Counted from the first letter of the stretch, positions 28,060 to 37,558 are shown. The stretch: DNA of 64,000 nucleotides from Mangrovibacterium diazotrophicum (GCF_003610535.1 NZ_RAPN01000001.1:2219320-2283319), one strand, 5' to 3'. The notes: generated by a model not told the origin, from the sequence alone. Numbers and translations: made by a program.

Positions 28060-28836
28060 TTAATCGCGACGCGAAGCCAGCTTTGCCAGCAAGCGCAAAA
28101 TCTCGATATACAACCAAATCAAGGTCACCATCAAACCAAACGCTCCATACCATTCCATGATCTTTGGAGCACCTGCTTGCGAACCTCTTTCAATAAAATC
28201 GAAGTCAAGGATCAGGTTCAAAGCCGCAATGACCACTACGATCAAGCTGAAGCCGATACTGATGTTGCTATTGCCATACAAGAAGCCCAAATTAGCACCG
28301 AACATCCCGGCGATAAAGCTGACAAAATAAACCAGCGCAATACCACCTGTAGCAGCCAGGATTCCCATCTTCAGCTTACCACTGGCGCGCAATTTACCGT
28401 TACGGAAAAGCATCAACATGACGAAGAACACACCGAGTGTTAAAGCAACGGCACGCATGACCAAACCGGGATATTGTGCTTCGAAGAAAGCGGAGATCCC
28501 ACCAAGGAACAAACCTTCAAAAACAGCATAAATCGGTGCAGTTACGTTCGAACTCTGAGGACGAAACGTTGTGATAATCGCTGTGATGAAACCACCGATA
28601 GCACCACCGATCATCCACCACTGAATGGCAGAAACGGCAGCCTCCGGGCTTGAATACTCATACATTCCAAAAAATTTGCGCCAGGTAAAAATGGCAGCAA
28701 AGAGTACGATCAACAACATGAGACCGGTTTTATTCATCGTTCCGTTGATGGTCATAACACCTGCGTCGGAGCGACTATCCAAACGATTAAAGACAGATTG
28801 TCCGAAAACCGGATTGGATGACTTAGATAAATTCAT
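28060..28836 (-). CDS. Bax inhibitor-1/YccA family membrane protein
   Basis: A 258-residue protein with seven helices after a 30-residue hydrophilic N-terminus. It carries the long Bacteroidota form of the BI-1 fold, with FRPQSSNVTAPIYAVFEGLFLGG and the late LNLILDFDFIERGSQAGAPK. The conserved Asp pair of pH-sensing BI-1 channels may be the DFDF. Members are Ca2+/H+ leak channels or membrane protein quality factors; the activity here is unknown. A terminator follows at 27997. Confidence 0.92.
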   Translation of the reverse strand: MNLSKSSNPVFGQSVFNRLDSRSDAGVMTINGTMNKTGLMLLIVLFAAIFTWRKFFGMYEYSSPEAAVSAIQWWMIGGAIGGFITAIITTFRPQSSNVTAPIYAVFEGLFLGGISAFFEAQYPGLVMRAVALTLGVFFVMLMLFRNGKLRASGKLKMGILAATGGIALVYFVSFIAGMFGANLGFLYGNSNISIGFSLIVVVIAALNLILDFDFIERGSQAGAPKIMEWYGAFGLMVTLIWLYIEILRLLAKLASRRD

Positions 28837-28929
28837 AATTGTATCAATTTTAAATTGCAGTATTGTGTAATAAAAACAATGCCAAACTAACGAGCGACAA
28901 GAAAACCTGCCGTTTTTTCACATCAATGG

Positions 28930-28959
28930 TTTGTTTATTGAGAACATTTTATATCTTCG
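28930..28959 (+). promoter_or_regulatory. Promoter of tRNA-Ser
   Basis: TTTG (28930-28933), an 18-bp spacer and TATCTTCG (28952-28959) fit the Bacteroidota -33/-7 layout, 10 bp before the tRNA. Confidence 0.5.
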
Positions 28960-28969
28960 CCACCGCTTT

Positions 28970-29054
28970 GGAGAGATGGCAGAGTGGTCGAATGCGGCGG
29001 TCTTGAAAACCGTTGATCTTCACGGATCCGGGGGTTCGAATCCCTCTCTCTCCG
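28970..29054 (+). tRNA. tRNA-Ser (anticodon UGA)
   Basis: Class II tRNA of 85 nt. The acceptor stem GGAGAGA/TCTCTCC pairs perfectly and the anticodon stem GCGGT/ACCGT closes the loop CTTGAAA with TGA at 29004-29006. A long variable arm (GATCTTCACGGATC region) is present. The terminal CCA is not fully encoded. Confidence 0.95.
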
Positions 29055-29059
29055 CATTT

Positions 29060-29746
29060 TTAGTCTTCCCATTCGGCAAAATCAGCCAACAGTAACGACG
29101 CCATATTCCGGGCTTGCTCCTCCTCCATCAGTTTCACTTCTTCCAGAAAATCAATGCATGATTTACGCAATTCAGCACTTCGGTTTGCCATCAAAGTCAT
29201 TGTGCGATAGAACACTTGCCCGAGCTGCGGATCTTTTGCCAAAGGCGACAACACCGGGAAGAATGTCTCAAACATTTCATCAATCGCTTTTTTGTCGACC
29301 ATTGCCAGACGGCCAATCAGATGCAAACCGGCATAATGCACCAGGAACTTTTTGCCGCAGCAATATTCCATGGCTTTAACAAATGCATATTTGGAGTGTA
29401 CAAACAAGTTGGCAACCAACTGCTCGATGATCTCAGCCGTTTCGGTACTTTTTGTCCAATAATCCATCTGCTCCTCTCCCATTTCCTCGGGAACTTCAAG
29501 CAAAGTCGCCATGATCATGGTTTCGCGCCAGCCTTTGTTCCAAAGCTTCAACGCCAGCAAATGGTTTTTCTCGTAATTTTTGGCCAACTCGCGCAGGTGA
29601 ATGATCGATGCGCCCCAGTTAATTTTGTAGTTCAGCCCCATCTTTTTCATTTGGGCTACCGTATCGCCATTCTTCAAAAGGCGAATTTTAACCAGAATTT
29701 CGCGGAATAATTTTTCCGTTGCCGGATCGTCTATCAGGATATCCAT
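29060..29746 (-). CDS. DNA alkylation repair (AlkC/AlkD-like) HEAT-repeat protein
   Basis: A 228-residue all-helical protein. The stretch LALKLWNKGWRETMIMATLLEVPE and YWTKSTETAEIIEQLVANLFVHSKYAF resembles the HEAT-like helices of the AlkD DNA glycosylase family. I cannot confirm the catalytic Trp/Asp pair, so glycosylase activity is uncertain. Its start lies 1 bp from the flippase stop, so the two share a transcript, and its stop lies 5 bp from the tRNA-Ser. Confidence 0.6.
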   Translation of the reverse strand: MDILIDDPATEKLFREILVKIRLLKNGDTVAQMKKMGLNYKINWGASIIHLRELAKNYEKNHLLALKLWNKGWRETMIMATLLEVPEEMGEEQMDYWTKSTETAEIIEQLVANLFVHSKYAFVKAMEYCCGKKFLVHYAGLHLIGRLAMVDKKAIDEMFETFFPVLSPLAKDPQLGQVFYRTMTLMANRSAELRKSCIDFLEEVKLMEEEQARNMASLLLADFAEWED

Positions 29747-29747
29747 A

Positions 29748-31049
29748 TCAGTATATTACAAACTCAACGATATAAAACAAGGACAGCAAAAATAGTGAAT
29801 AAATCAGGTGGCGGGAAATATTCTGATATTTTGTCACCGGGATGTTCAACCGCGATTCGACCAGCATGGCCAGCAATCCCTTTTCGAAAAGATAGGCCAA
29901 CACGGTCGCAAACGCAACGCCCTGAATTCCGGCAAACTGCACAAACCAAACGCTCAACGTGACATTCACCAAAAGTTCGCCAATGGAAGCCCAGGCAATC
30001 AGCGATGTTCGTTTCAAACCAATGAGGATGGTTTGCGGAAACAACATGCGGCTTGTTATCAGCAACAGATAAATATTGAAGACGCTTGCACTTTCGGCAA
30101 AGTTCTGGTTAAAAAGAAGTGGGAACAGCATATGGCTCGTCACCAAAAGCAAACCGGACAATGGGAACAAGTAGTGGCTCAAGCGCGTCGATTCCTTTTT
30201 TATTTTCTCCAAAACAGTCTCCAAACTGTCAGTCGACGCAAAAGTGGGCAACATGGCATTACTGAACGCATTAGCCAGCAAAAGCACAATCGGGAACTCG
30301 CGGGCACCAAAGCGGAAAATTGCGAAAACCGATTCGTCGTATTGCGAGCGCACAATGAAACCATCGACATACTGCGCCGAACCGCTCACCAAGGCCGACA
30401 AAATCAAAGGCACCGACACTCCAATGTGTTCTCGCTGGTACGCAGCCGAAAACTTAAGCCGAACATAGCGCAGCAAAATAAACCAAAGGACCAGGTAGCG
30501 AAAAATCGCCCAAACAACCAATCCTTTCAAACAGGAACCAATGCCCCAGCCCAACACCGCCGGAGTTAGCACAAGCCCCAACATCAACACGTAGCTCACT
30601 GCTCCGTATACCACAATGCGGGCCGACTTCTTTTTCAGCAGGAAATAATACTCCGTCAACCCGGCCGGGACAGTACAAAAAAGATAAATCGCCAGCATCC
30701 AGCGAACGGAGAATCCATCGCCAACCGCCTGTTGCGGAAACCACATCTCGGCCAAAAAGAAAATAACCAGCGAACTCAGCAAGGTAAGCACACTGATCAG
30801 CAGGAAGGCATTGAAAAAGCGAACATCATCGCTGTCGGTTTCACGGTAGAGCGGCAAAAGACCGCGAATCAGGCCGGTGAGCCAAAAGAAACTGACGCTG
30901 CCCGCCAGGAACATAAATTGTTCGTAAGCGCCAATCGCTTCCATACCAAGAGAGCTTTTGGCCATAAAAACACCAATCAAAATCATGGTGGCATATCGCA
31001 TCAGCTGAAAAGCCTGCAGCGAATACACAGTCGTCAACTTCAGTTTCAT
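29748..31049 (-). CDS. Polysaccharide/oligosaccharide flippase-like protein (MOP/Wzx superfamily)
   Basis: A 433-residue membrane protein with about 12 to 14 helices. The spacing, the GAYEQFMFLAGSVSFFWLTGL opening and the repeated FRFGAREFPIVLLLANAFSNAMLPT block fit the polysaccharide biosynthesis (Wzx/MATE-like) superfamily. These flip lipid-linked sugars across the inner membrane. No glycosyltransferases adjoin it, so the substrate is unknown. Confidence 0.75.
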   Translation of the reverse strand: MKLKLTTVYSLQAFQLMRYATMILIGVFMAKSSLGMEAIGAYEQFMFLAGSVSFFWLTGLIRGLLPLYRETDSDDVRFFNAFLLISVLTLLSSLVIFFLAEMWFPQQAVGDGFSVRWMLAIYLFCTVPAGLTEYYFLLKKKSARIVVYGAVSYVLMLGLVLTPAVLGWGIGSCLKGLVVWAIFRYLVLWFILLRYVRLKFSAAYQREHIGVSVPLILSALVSGSAQYVDGFIVRSQYDESVFAIFRFGAREFPIVLLLANAFSNAMLPTFASTDSLETVLEKIKKESTRLSHYLFPLSGLLLVTSHMLFPLLFNQNFAESASVFNIYLLLITSRMLFPQTILIGLKRTSLIAWASIGELLVNVTLSVWFVQFAGIQGVAFATVLAYLFEKGLLAMLVESRLNIPVTKYQNISRHLIYSLFLLSLFYIVEFVIY

Positions 31050-31368
31050 AAATCAAAACTACGCTTTCGGTAGATTCCCTCCAACGGGATTCTGCCCGGC
31101 ACTCTTGCATTTAACTTTAAAAGCCGAAAGCTCCTGCTTCCGACCTACGAATAAAATTCTTCGCGATTGGAACGATTCACCCCTGCATGATGTTCATTTG
31201 TTCTGCAAATGATTCGATATGCATCTACTAAAACCTTTAATTTTAAGCGACAGTGAAGCCCCAAAAGTCCGGTATTATCGTTCTCGTGTACCGCGATTCT
31301 TGAAATTTCGTCGGGTTTAACGCCGGAGATTATTGTAAATTTGTTAGAAACACAAACGAAATTTCATT
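31050..31368. other. Divergent intergenic region (319 bp)
   Basis: Gap between the flippase gene and the BamA-like gene. It contains the candidate plus-strand promoter at 31336-31343 and no open frame or hairpin I can support. Confidence 0.6.
31336..31343 (+). promoter_or_regulatory. -7 element for the BamA-like gene
   Basis: TAAATTTG, an exact TAnnTTTG match, 25 bp before the TTG start. GTTT at 31315-31318 is a possible -33 element at 17-bp spacing. Confidence 0.45.
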
Positions 31369-32523
31369 TTGACTAGCTACAAAATACTACTGACTTCGAC
31401 GCTGGTTTTGCTGATTAGCACAACGCTGCCAGCACAAAGTAAATTATCCACCTTTTTCGCTAAACGGGAAGCGCAAAAGCAACAAGCGTTCGACGAAGGC
31501 AAGCCCTGGCTGTCACCGATTATTGCTCCGGCATACACTGCCGATGCGGGTTTTCTGGTTTCGGGCGGGATGCTCTATTCCTTCAGGCTAAACAAAAACG
31601 ACAGTATTTCGCAACGTTCTAGTTTGCCGGCAACCATCTTTTACAGCTCGAAAGGAAATTTTGGCATTCGGGCTTTTTTGAAGACATTTTGGCTGGAAGA
31701 TAAATTGCGGATCAATACCGAACTGACCATTCGCGACAAAGACAACAACTACTACGGTAAAGGCTTCGACCAGATTGATAACAACTACCAGTCGGACAGC
31801 ACGACATTATACCACGAAACGAACTCGAGCGTGCACATCGAGCTAATTTATAAAATCAAACCTTCCGTTTTTGTAGGGTTACTCATCAACCCCGCTTACG
31901 TGAACACCAAAAATTTCGCACCGCTGATTGAAAGCGATCCCTATAAATCGCAGTTCGACGACAGCTACTTCCTGAGCGGGATTGGCGCACAATTAACCTA
32001 CGACAGCCGCGACCTGGTTGTGAACGCCTGGCGTGGCATGTATTTCAACCTGGCAACCTCCTTTTATGATGGGCTTTGGGGCAGCGAGTACGAGTTCCGC
32101 GAACTTCAATTCGACTCGCGTTATTACCGAACCATCAGCCGACCGGGCAATGTGCTGGCTTTTCGATTCTACACGCGCGCCACTTACGGCGATGTTCCAA
32201 TCACGGAGCTATCCGATTTCTCGGGAGGCAAGAACCTTCGCGGATACCTGATGGGCCACTATCGCGATAAAACAACAGCATTTATGGTTACCGAATGGCG
32301 CCGGATGTTTCTAAAAAGCAACGGAAAACTCAGTAAAAGCGGGATGGTTCTCTGGCTAGGCTCCGGCAGTATTGGGGACAATGTCGCCGACTTAACCAAG
32401 TGGGTTCCCAATGGCGGTGTTGGTTACCGGTTCGAACTACAACCGCGCATGAACGTGTGTATCGACTTCGGAATGGGAAAAGACTCGCAAGGAGTTTACT
32501 TCAACTTTAACGAAGCTTTCTAG
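31369..32523 (+). CDS. BamA/TamA-like outer membrane beta-barrel protein (surface antigen D15 fold)
   Basis: A 384-residue protein with a signal peptide directly after a TTG start (no ATG fits), ending near LPAQS. The remainder is a beta-barrel with alternating hydrophobic strands. The C-terminal part ADFSGG-like LSDFSGGKNLRGYLMGHYRDK is the conserved lid-lock loop segment of Omp85 barrels (RGY). It has no POTRA domains, so it is a short barrel-only Omp85 member of unknown cargo. Confidence 0.8.
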   Translation: MTSYKILLTSTLVLLISTTLPAQSKLSTFFAKREAQKQQAFDEGKPWLSPIIAPAYTADAGFLVSGGMLYSFRLNKNDSISQRSSLPATIFYSSKGNFGIRAFLKTFWLEDKLRINTELTIRDKDNNYYGKGFDQIDNNYQSDSTTLYHETNSSVHIELIYKIKPSVFVGLLINPAYVNTKNFAPLIESDPYKSQFDDSYFLSGIGAQLTYDSRDLVVNAWRGMYFNLATSFYDGLWGSEYEFRELQFDSRYYRTISRPGNVLAFRFYTRATYGDVPITELSDFSGGKNLRGYLMGHYRDKTTAFMVTEWRRMFLKSNGKLSKSGMVLWLGSGSIGDNVADLTKWVPNGGVGYRFELQPRMNVCIDFGMGKDSQGVYFNFNEAF

Positions 32524-32544
32524 GGGGTTCCTGAAAAAGAAAGA

Positions 32545-32600
32545 TCCGATGTGAATGATTTTCGTTCAGAATAACCTCAATAAAACTCACACACATCGGA
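32545..32600. repeat. Inverted repeat between convergent genes
   Basis: TCCGATGTG (32545-32553) and CACATCGGA (32592-32600) form a 9-bp stem with a 38-base loop. It may serve termination but lacks a clear T run. Confidence 0.35.
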
Positions 32601-32626
32601 CTTCCCGCAATTAACTGTGTTATATC

Positions 32627-33649
32627 TTAATCCCATTCCCAGCCGATGCTGGTCTGGAACACGTAATCACCTTTATCGACATTATCAACTTGCGGCTTTG
32701 AATCGAAGTTGTGCACAAAGCTGGCTTTAATGTAAAAATCGAGCGGCAAATCCCACTTGGCCGAAACATCTGTATTGATCCGCCAGCGCCCTTTGTTTGA
32801 AAAGCTCGGATAAGCGGTTGACTTCAAGCGAAACGAGAAGTCCCCTGTATCATAAGCATCAAACTCAAAGCCCATTAAGCCTTCAAAGCTATTCTTCGAA
32901 ATATTATCCGGCGATCCGTATTGTTCGTGGGCATTGGCCAAACCCAAACCACCTTGCAAATACATACCGTTCTCGCGAATAAAATAGTAACCAACCCCCA
33001 ATTTAGAGGTAGTCCGGAGGTCGAGGTTTTGCTCACTACTCGACAGAAATTCCATACCGGCAAAAGCATAGGCATTACCATAAATATCGCGGTTAAAATC
33101 GATGTTCGCTTCGTCACGCTTGGTTGTTCCAACCTCGTCCTGCCTTGTTGCAACATTGTTGAAGCCCGCCGAAAGTTTCCAATTATCCTCCGTGTATTTC
33201 ACCTGCCCGGTCATCGAGAACTGAGACAAATTATTTGCCTTGGTGTATGAATAACCCGCGTCTAGCGAAATATACACCTTATCCCAAAACTTATCATTCG
33301 TGGTGTTAATCTTGACCACATCATGCAAATCCACCGACATATCGATGTCATCGCCCGTGATTTTCACTTTCTGGTCACTGGCATCATACCTCATCCGCCC
33401 GGTGTATTTTTTACCTCCGGTAACATAAATCACCAACGGTTCGGCCGAAACCAAACCTTTCACTTCATTCCAATCAACCTGGAATTCCGAGTCTGCATAA
33501 TCAGTATCAAACGACAGTACATTCCTGGAGAGTGACTTAATTTCCCCGATAATGACATCACCTGTCGACGAGATTAATGTGTCCTGCTGTGCCGACACAA
33601 AAATGGTTGAGCAACCGAATAAAAAAAGAAAGATAATTTTTTTCACCAT
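32627..33649 (-). CDS. DUF481-family outer membrane protein
   Basis: A 340-residue protein. I start it at 33649 (MVKKIIFLFLFGCS, a signal peptide); an in-frame extension to 33736 adds 29 residues that do not look exported. After a small N-terminal domain (DTLISSTGDVIIGEIKSLSRN), the DUF481 barrel begins near ISLDAGYSYTKANNLSQFS and ends in a final strand FQTSIGWEWD with aromatic residues at the end. Such proteins often appear as salt-induced outer membrane proteins; function unknown. Confidence 0.85.
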   Translation of the reverse strand: MVKKIIFLFLFGCSTIFVSAQQDTLISSTGDVIIGEIKSLSRNVLSFDTDYADSEFQVDWNEVKGLVSAEPLVIYVTGGKKYTGRMRYDASDQKVKITGDDIDMSVDLHDVVKINTTNDKFWDKVYISLDAGYSYTKANNLSQFSMTGQVKYTEDNWKLSAGFNNVATRQDEVGTTKRDEANIDFNRDIYGNAYAFAGMEFLSSSEQNLDLRTTSKLGVGYYFIRENGMYLQGGLGLANAHEQYGSPDNISKNSFEGLMGFEFDAYDTGDFSFRLKSTAYPSFSNKGRWRINTDVSAKWDLPLDFYIKASFVHNFDSKPQVDNVDKGDYVFQTSIGWEWD

Positions 33650-33935
33650 CGCAATTTTCTTTAAAGTCCTATAAATATGATTGTCTGCTTGGACAGTTTC
33701 GGCATTTGCGAAGAAATGCGAGGGATGAGCTGCCAAGTCTAAAATAGTAGCGAACGCGCGAGGGGTTTGTGACTTAAACCGTTCGACATGCTACAAAATG
33801 AATCGCAATACAAATTACAACCTTAAAAATTTATAGTCAACAAGAAAACGAATGGTTAACAAATAAATAGGATGAATTCTCCCTATTTTATCCATCCAGC
33901 GGTAGTATCCCGAATGGTTTTGATACGGAGAAATC

Positions 33936-34304
33936 CTATTTTTTAAAAATGAAGTAGACTGCCAGCACCAGGAAAACAAAACCAACAAGGTGATTCCAGC
34001 GGAAACTTTCGGTGCGAAACAGCAGCAAGGTGAAAATTGAGAAAACAATCAGGGTGATGACTTCCTGCAACACCTTTAATTCGATCAGCGAAAACGGGCC
34101 GCCGTGCTCCTTGAAGCCAATTCGGTTGGCCGGAACCTGGAAGAAGTACTCAAACAATGCAATTCCCCAACTGATCAACACGATGGAAACCAGTCCCATC
34201 TTGTTGAACCATTTCAATTCGACAAACTTCAGGTGCCCGTACCAGGCAAAGGTCATGAAGGTATTCGACAACACCAGCAACCCCACAGTCATTAAAGCTT
34301 TCAT
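33936..34304 (-). CDS. DMT-family protein (DUF486)
   Basis: A 122-residue, four-helix membrane protein. FMTFAWYGHLKF and ALFEYFFQVPANRIGF are diagnostic of the DUF486 branch of the drug/metabolite transporter superfamily. Members are half-size and would need to dimerise. Substrate unknown. Confidence 0.88.
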   Translation of the reverse strand: MKALMTVGLLVLSNTFMTFAWYGHLKFVELKWFNKMGLVSIVLISWGIALFEYFFQVPANRIGFKEHGGPFSLIELKVLQEVITLIVFSIFTLLLFRTESFRWNHLVGFVFLVLAVYFIFKK

Positions 34305-34460
34305 CTTCGATAAAATTAGCAGGCGAAATTATCGAATTTCTTCATCCGCGAATTCGCCATGACTAACTTATTTTGAACAATTTAAAACGCTACCAAAAAC
34401 GTCAATCAAAAAAATTTCAGATTTTTTTGCCTCGAAATGCGAAATAATTAAAAAAGCTAT

Positions 34461-34468
34461 TATTTTTG
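34461..34468 (+). promoter_or_regulatory. -7 element of tRNA-Glu
   Basis: TATTTTTG, an exact TAnnTTTG match, followed by CC and located 28 bp before the mature tRNA. Confidence 0.45.
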
Positions 34469-34496
34469 CCGCTCCTAATTCAAGGGAAATAATGCT

Positions 34497-34568
34497 GGCC
34501 CGTTCGTCTAGCGGTTAGGACGCCAGGTTTTCATCCTGGTAGCAGGGGTTCGATTCCCCTACGGGCTA
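34497..34568 (+). tRNA. tRNA-Glu (anticodon UUC)
   Basis: 72 nt cloverleaf: acceptor GGCCCGT/ACGGGCT (first pair G-U), anticodon stem CCAGG/CCTGG, loop with TTC at 34530-34532, and T arm AGGGG TTCGATT CCCCT. CCA is not encoded. Confidence 0.96.
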
Positions 34569-34569
34569 C

Positions 34570-34606
34570 AAAAAAAGAAGGATCAATTTGATTCTTCTTT
34601 TTTGTT
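34570..34606 (+). terminator. Terminator after tRNA-Glu
   Basis: AAAAGAAGGATCAA pairs with TTGATTCTTCTTTT (one G-T), ending in a T run. Confidence 0.85.
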
Positions 34607-34715
34607 TCTAGGCGCTCCCATCCTGACAAACAGCAATCACCTCAACACAAAATAAAAGTCCGGCCAACTAAATGACCGGACTCTCGGGTATTGGGAAGAA
34701 GAACCAGATCGAAAT

Positions 34716-36005
34716 CTAATCCTCAGAATTTACAACTGGAATTTGCGACAGTAACTGAATATTTTGCACATCGCTGTAATCGTACAGGTAAAAGCCACCG
34801 TCGCCAATCGCAAACAAGTAGTTACCAACCGGAATCACATCTACCGCCTGGATATCGCTGAAATGAGCCAACTGGTTGCTACTAATCGTTAGCGGATCAG
34901 CCGCGTTATATACTTTCAGCCCATCGTCGCCATCGCAGATAAACAACAGCTCATCATCGATTCCAAGCCCATGCGGGTTGTACATCGGGTAGCTGGCTAA
35001 CGAGGTGAGGCTGCTGTAATCCGAACTCATTTGGATCACATCCAGCCGATTCACTGTTCGACCACAATCGTTTCCATCGCGCAAAGTCACATAAGCCAAA
35101 TCATCCTGCACAACCACCGGATCGCAACTTCGAATGTGCGTGTACTGATTTAGATACGATGGCCGAGAAGGGACTTCCAGACTAAAAACCAACATGCCGC
35201 TCGTTGTTCCCAGAAACAGGTGAGCATCATAAATAAACATCGTTTCAATGCCCCAACCAGCTTGCTGTTCGTCCATTTTCGCCGGGTTCTCCAGATCATC
35301 AATTTTAAAGGTGTAAAGCGTGTAGTCGTTCACGGTGTACAGGTAGTTGTCGTAAAGGCCAAAGCGCGCCATTGATCCGCCAACCCCAAAAGTACTACCG
35401 CTGCTTCCACCCACTCCCTGGCTTACGCCGGCATCAGCATTTGAATACTCCATAACGACGTCGTAGTAATAGATGGGATAATCGACCTGTTCAATGCGCT
35501 CGCGCATTTCCTTCAACTCGTAACCGACCACAACACCTTTTTCCTCATCAATGTCGGCCAACCGGTATTCGGTATCATATTCCGGAATCGTGTATGGAAA
35601 AATATCTTCAACACGACCAACCTCCTGCATGTTATTGAGGTCGGAAACATCGATAGCTACCAAGTCCACGTAACTGTCCGCATACAATACATTCTCCTTG
35701 ATGGCGATATCTACATTTCCGGGAATGCTGATAAAAGCCACCTCTGATGGACTCGAGGGGTTGCTCACGTCAATCACATGAACACCGTCCATCAATTCGT
35801 TGATGAAAATATAATTGTCTTTGAAATAGATTTTTCCGGGATGGACAATATCCCGGGCACTTTCGGTAGTTACCGCCGAACGCAAATCCTCGTAACTCAT
35901 GTACACCGGCGAGTTGGCCGTGTAAGTTTCATAAATTTTATCCTCGCAGCTGTTTAGCGCAAACAAGCCAAACAAAACAAAAATAGCTGTATATGCAGTT
36001 TTCAT
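34716..36005 (-). CDS. LVIVD-repeat lipoprotein
   Basis: A 429-residue lipoprotein with lipobox ALNSC (Cys20). Beta-propeller-like LVIVD repeats follow, such as GVHVIDVSNPSSPSEVAFIS, LVAIDVSDLNNMQEVG and YTFKIDDLENPAKM. This repeat class is frequent in Bacteroidota surface proteins and the propeller is assumed to bind ligands or proteins. It is co-transcribed with the upstream barrel-like gene (gap 12 bp). Confidence 0.88.
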   Translation of the reverse strand: MKTAYTAIFVLFGLFALNSCEDKIYETYTANSPVYMSYEDLRSAVTTESARDIVHPGKIYFKDNYIFINELMDGVHVIDVSNPSSPSEVAFISIPGNVDIAIKENVLYADSYVDLVAIDVSDLNNMQEVGRVEDIFPYTIPEYDTEYRLADIDEEKGVVVGYELKEMRERIEQVDYPIYYYDVVMEYSNADAGVSQGVGGSSGSTFGVGGSMARFGLYDNYLYTVNDYTLYTFKIDDLENPAKMDEQQAGWGIETMFIYDAHLFLGTTSGMLVFSLEVPSRPSYLNQYTHIRSCDPVVVQDDLAYVTLRDGNDCGRTVNRLDVIQMSSDYSSLTSLASYPMYNPHGLGIDDELLFICDGDDGLKVYNAADPLTISSNQLAHFSDIQAVDVIPVGNYLFAIGDGGFYLYDYSDVQNIQLLSQIPVVNSED

Positions 36006-36017
36006 TGTTTTCCGATT

Positions 36018-36761
36018 TTAATTAAACAGAATGCCCAGTTTGATTGAAAGGCGATTGTAATTTGTTTCGAGCTCGTAGTTATCATCGCCCTTAAACGTTA
36101 CCTGGCTGTACCGGTAACCGAAAGCGAGCGAGAACCCCAAATGCTCGTTTACAAAGCTGATGATCCCAATAGACGGGTTCAGCATAAGACCGCCCTTGTT
36201 TTCGAGCGTTTGCGTATAATATGGATAATAGTCCCAGTAATAAATCCCGCCCTGTTGCCTGTTCTCGTGGCCATCGAGCGGCACCATGTAACCCGCTTTC
36301 ATGCAGAGAAACGGGGTAACTCCAGAATTCCGGAAATGATATTCCAGGTTGCCGAATACTGGCAGGTAGGATTCTTCCAACAAATCGACACCGACTCCGG
36401 CACCGGCATACAAGTCGTTTACCAGTTTGAAATTTGCCGAGAAATCAGCGGAAAAAGGCGATTGTTTCACATTATCGGAATTTCCCACCAGAACGCCCAT
36501 TGAACAGTGCGCAAACCAATTGGGTGAGTATTCCGAATTAGCGATCGGCAAAGGCTTTGTTGCAATTGTATCGATATCCGAACGATTGAAAACCCAGGTA
36601 CTTCGGGACGTTTGCACCAACATTTTTTCATCGTCGACCTCAACCAAGCGGCCTTTGATTACCGAACCGTTTTTGAGGTACACCACATCCTTTTTAACTT
36701 TCTGCGCGGATGAAATCCCAACAAAAAGCAGGGCGACCATTAACAAGGTTAGTCTTTTCAT
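36018..36761 (-). CDS. Outer-membrane beta-barrel-like protein
   Basis: A 247-residue exported protein with a signal peptide ending at SSAQ. A short strand-rich domain follows (DVVYLKNGSVIKGRLVEVDDEKM, about 25-70), of the kind seen in Bacteroidota envelope proteins. The rest is barrel-like, with alternating aromatic strands ending in a terminal YNRLSIKLGILFN. No specific family recognised. It leads the LVIVD lipoprotein. Confidence 0.65.
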   Translation of the reverse strand: MKRLTLLMVALLFVGISSAQKVKKDVVYLKNGSVIKGRLVEVDDEKMLVQTSRSTWVFNRSDIDTIATKPLPIANSEYSPNWFAHCSMGVLVGNSDNVKQSPFSADFSANFKLVNDLYAGAGVGVDLLEESYLPVFGNLEYHFRNSGVTPFLCMKAGYMVPLDGHENRQQGGIYYWDYYPYYTQTLENKGGLMLNPSIGIISFVNEHLGFSLAFGYRYSQVTFKGDDNYELETNYNRLSIKLGILFN

Positions 36762-36967
36762 AGTATGTAAAAGTTTCGGGGGTTATGTTTACGAATAAGA
36801 TGGACGTACCTGTTCATGGTTGCGTGGAAAATACACTTTTTATGAAAAGAAAATTCAAAATGTCGCAGATCTGCGAACGACAAATAGCAGAATCGAACCC
36901 GCTCGAGTCTGCCGTGCCAAACAATTGAACAGGGAAACTGTTAAAAGCAGTATTGAAAATTATCAGC

Positions 36968-37435
36968 ATGAAACTATCGGAAGTAAAAGCAGCATTACAA
37001 CAAATCAAGACGATTGCCTTTCAATTGCCTAATGGCGAATATGTGCCCGGCCACTTTCACGTGACCGAAGTTGGGCAAATTACCAAACGCTTTATTGATT
37101 GTGGCGGAACGGTGCGCAACGAGCAAGTAGTCAACTTCCAGCTCTGGAATGCCAATGATTATGATCACCGGTTACATCCGGAAAAGCTTTTGAAAATTAT
37201 TGAATTGTCAGAAAAGACATTAAATATTGAGGACTCGGAGATCGAAGTTGAATACCAGGGACAAACAATTCAAAAATTCGGTTTGGAGTTCGATGGAACC
37301 AACTTTTTGCTGAGCTCGAAACAGACCGATTGCCTGGCCAAAGATAAATGCGGCATCCCGGCTGCTGAGTCGCAGGTCGGTTTTACCTATGCACCACTCA
37401 ATTCGCGCTGTACGCCGGGTAGCAGTTGTTGTTAA
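36968..37435 (+). CDS. DUF6428-like protein with Cys-rich C-terminus
   Basis: A 155-residue cytosolic protein from the ATG at 36968; a TTG five codons earlier is less likely. It starts MKLSEVKAALQQIKTIAFQL and has PGHFHVTEVGQITKRFIDCGG, which matches my recollection of DUF6428. Those proteins occur near ArsR and arsenic genes. The C-terminal part holds CLAKDKCG and the final CTPGSSCC, six Cys in all, suited to thiophilic metal or sulfur binding. It is divergent from the envelope pair, and its end faces the sulfur operon. Confidence 0.65.
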   Translation: MKLSEVKAALQQIKTIAFQLPNGEYVPGHFHVTEVGQITKRFIDCGGTVRNEQVVNFQLWNANDYDHRLHPEKLLKIIELSEKTLNIEDSEIEVEYQGQTIQKFGLEFDGTNFLLSSKQTDCLAKDKCGIPAAESQVGFTYAPLNSRCTPGSSCC

Positions 37436-37440
37436 CACAT

Positions 37441-37471
37441 TTCACCGGGTGATTTACTTATCCCCGGTGAA
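37441..37471. terminator. Hairpin after the DUF6428-like gene
   Basis: TTCACCGGG pairs with CCCGGTGAA around a 13-base loop. A T run is lacking, but it lies between convergent genes. Confidence 0.45.
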
Positions 37472-37558
37472 GAAACGGACACTGCAAAAAAAAGGCCATC
37501 CAACGAACTGGACAGCCTGTAAAACTATTTGGTCTTTTTCCCCTTGAAAAATCGAAAA

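Noticed and set aside
29808-30569. 253-codon plus-strand open frame
   Set aside because: Antisense to the flippase gene; its Gln/Arg/His-rich translation is typical of reading a membrane protein gene backwards.
33650-33736. 29-residue N-terminal extension of the DUF481 protein
   Set aside because: It would bury the signal peptide that begins at 33649.
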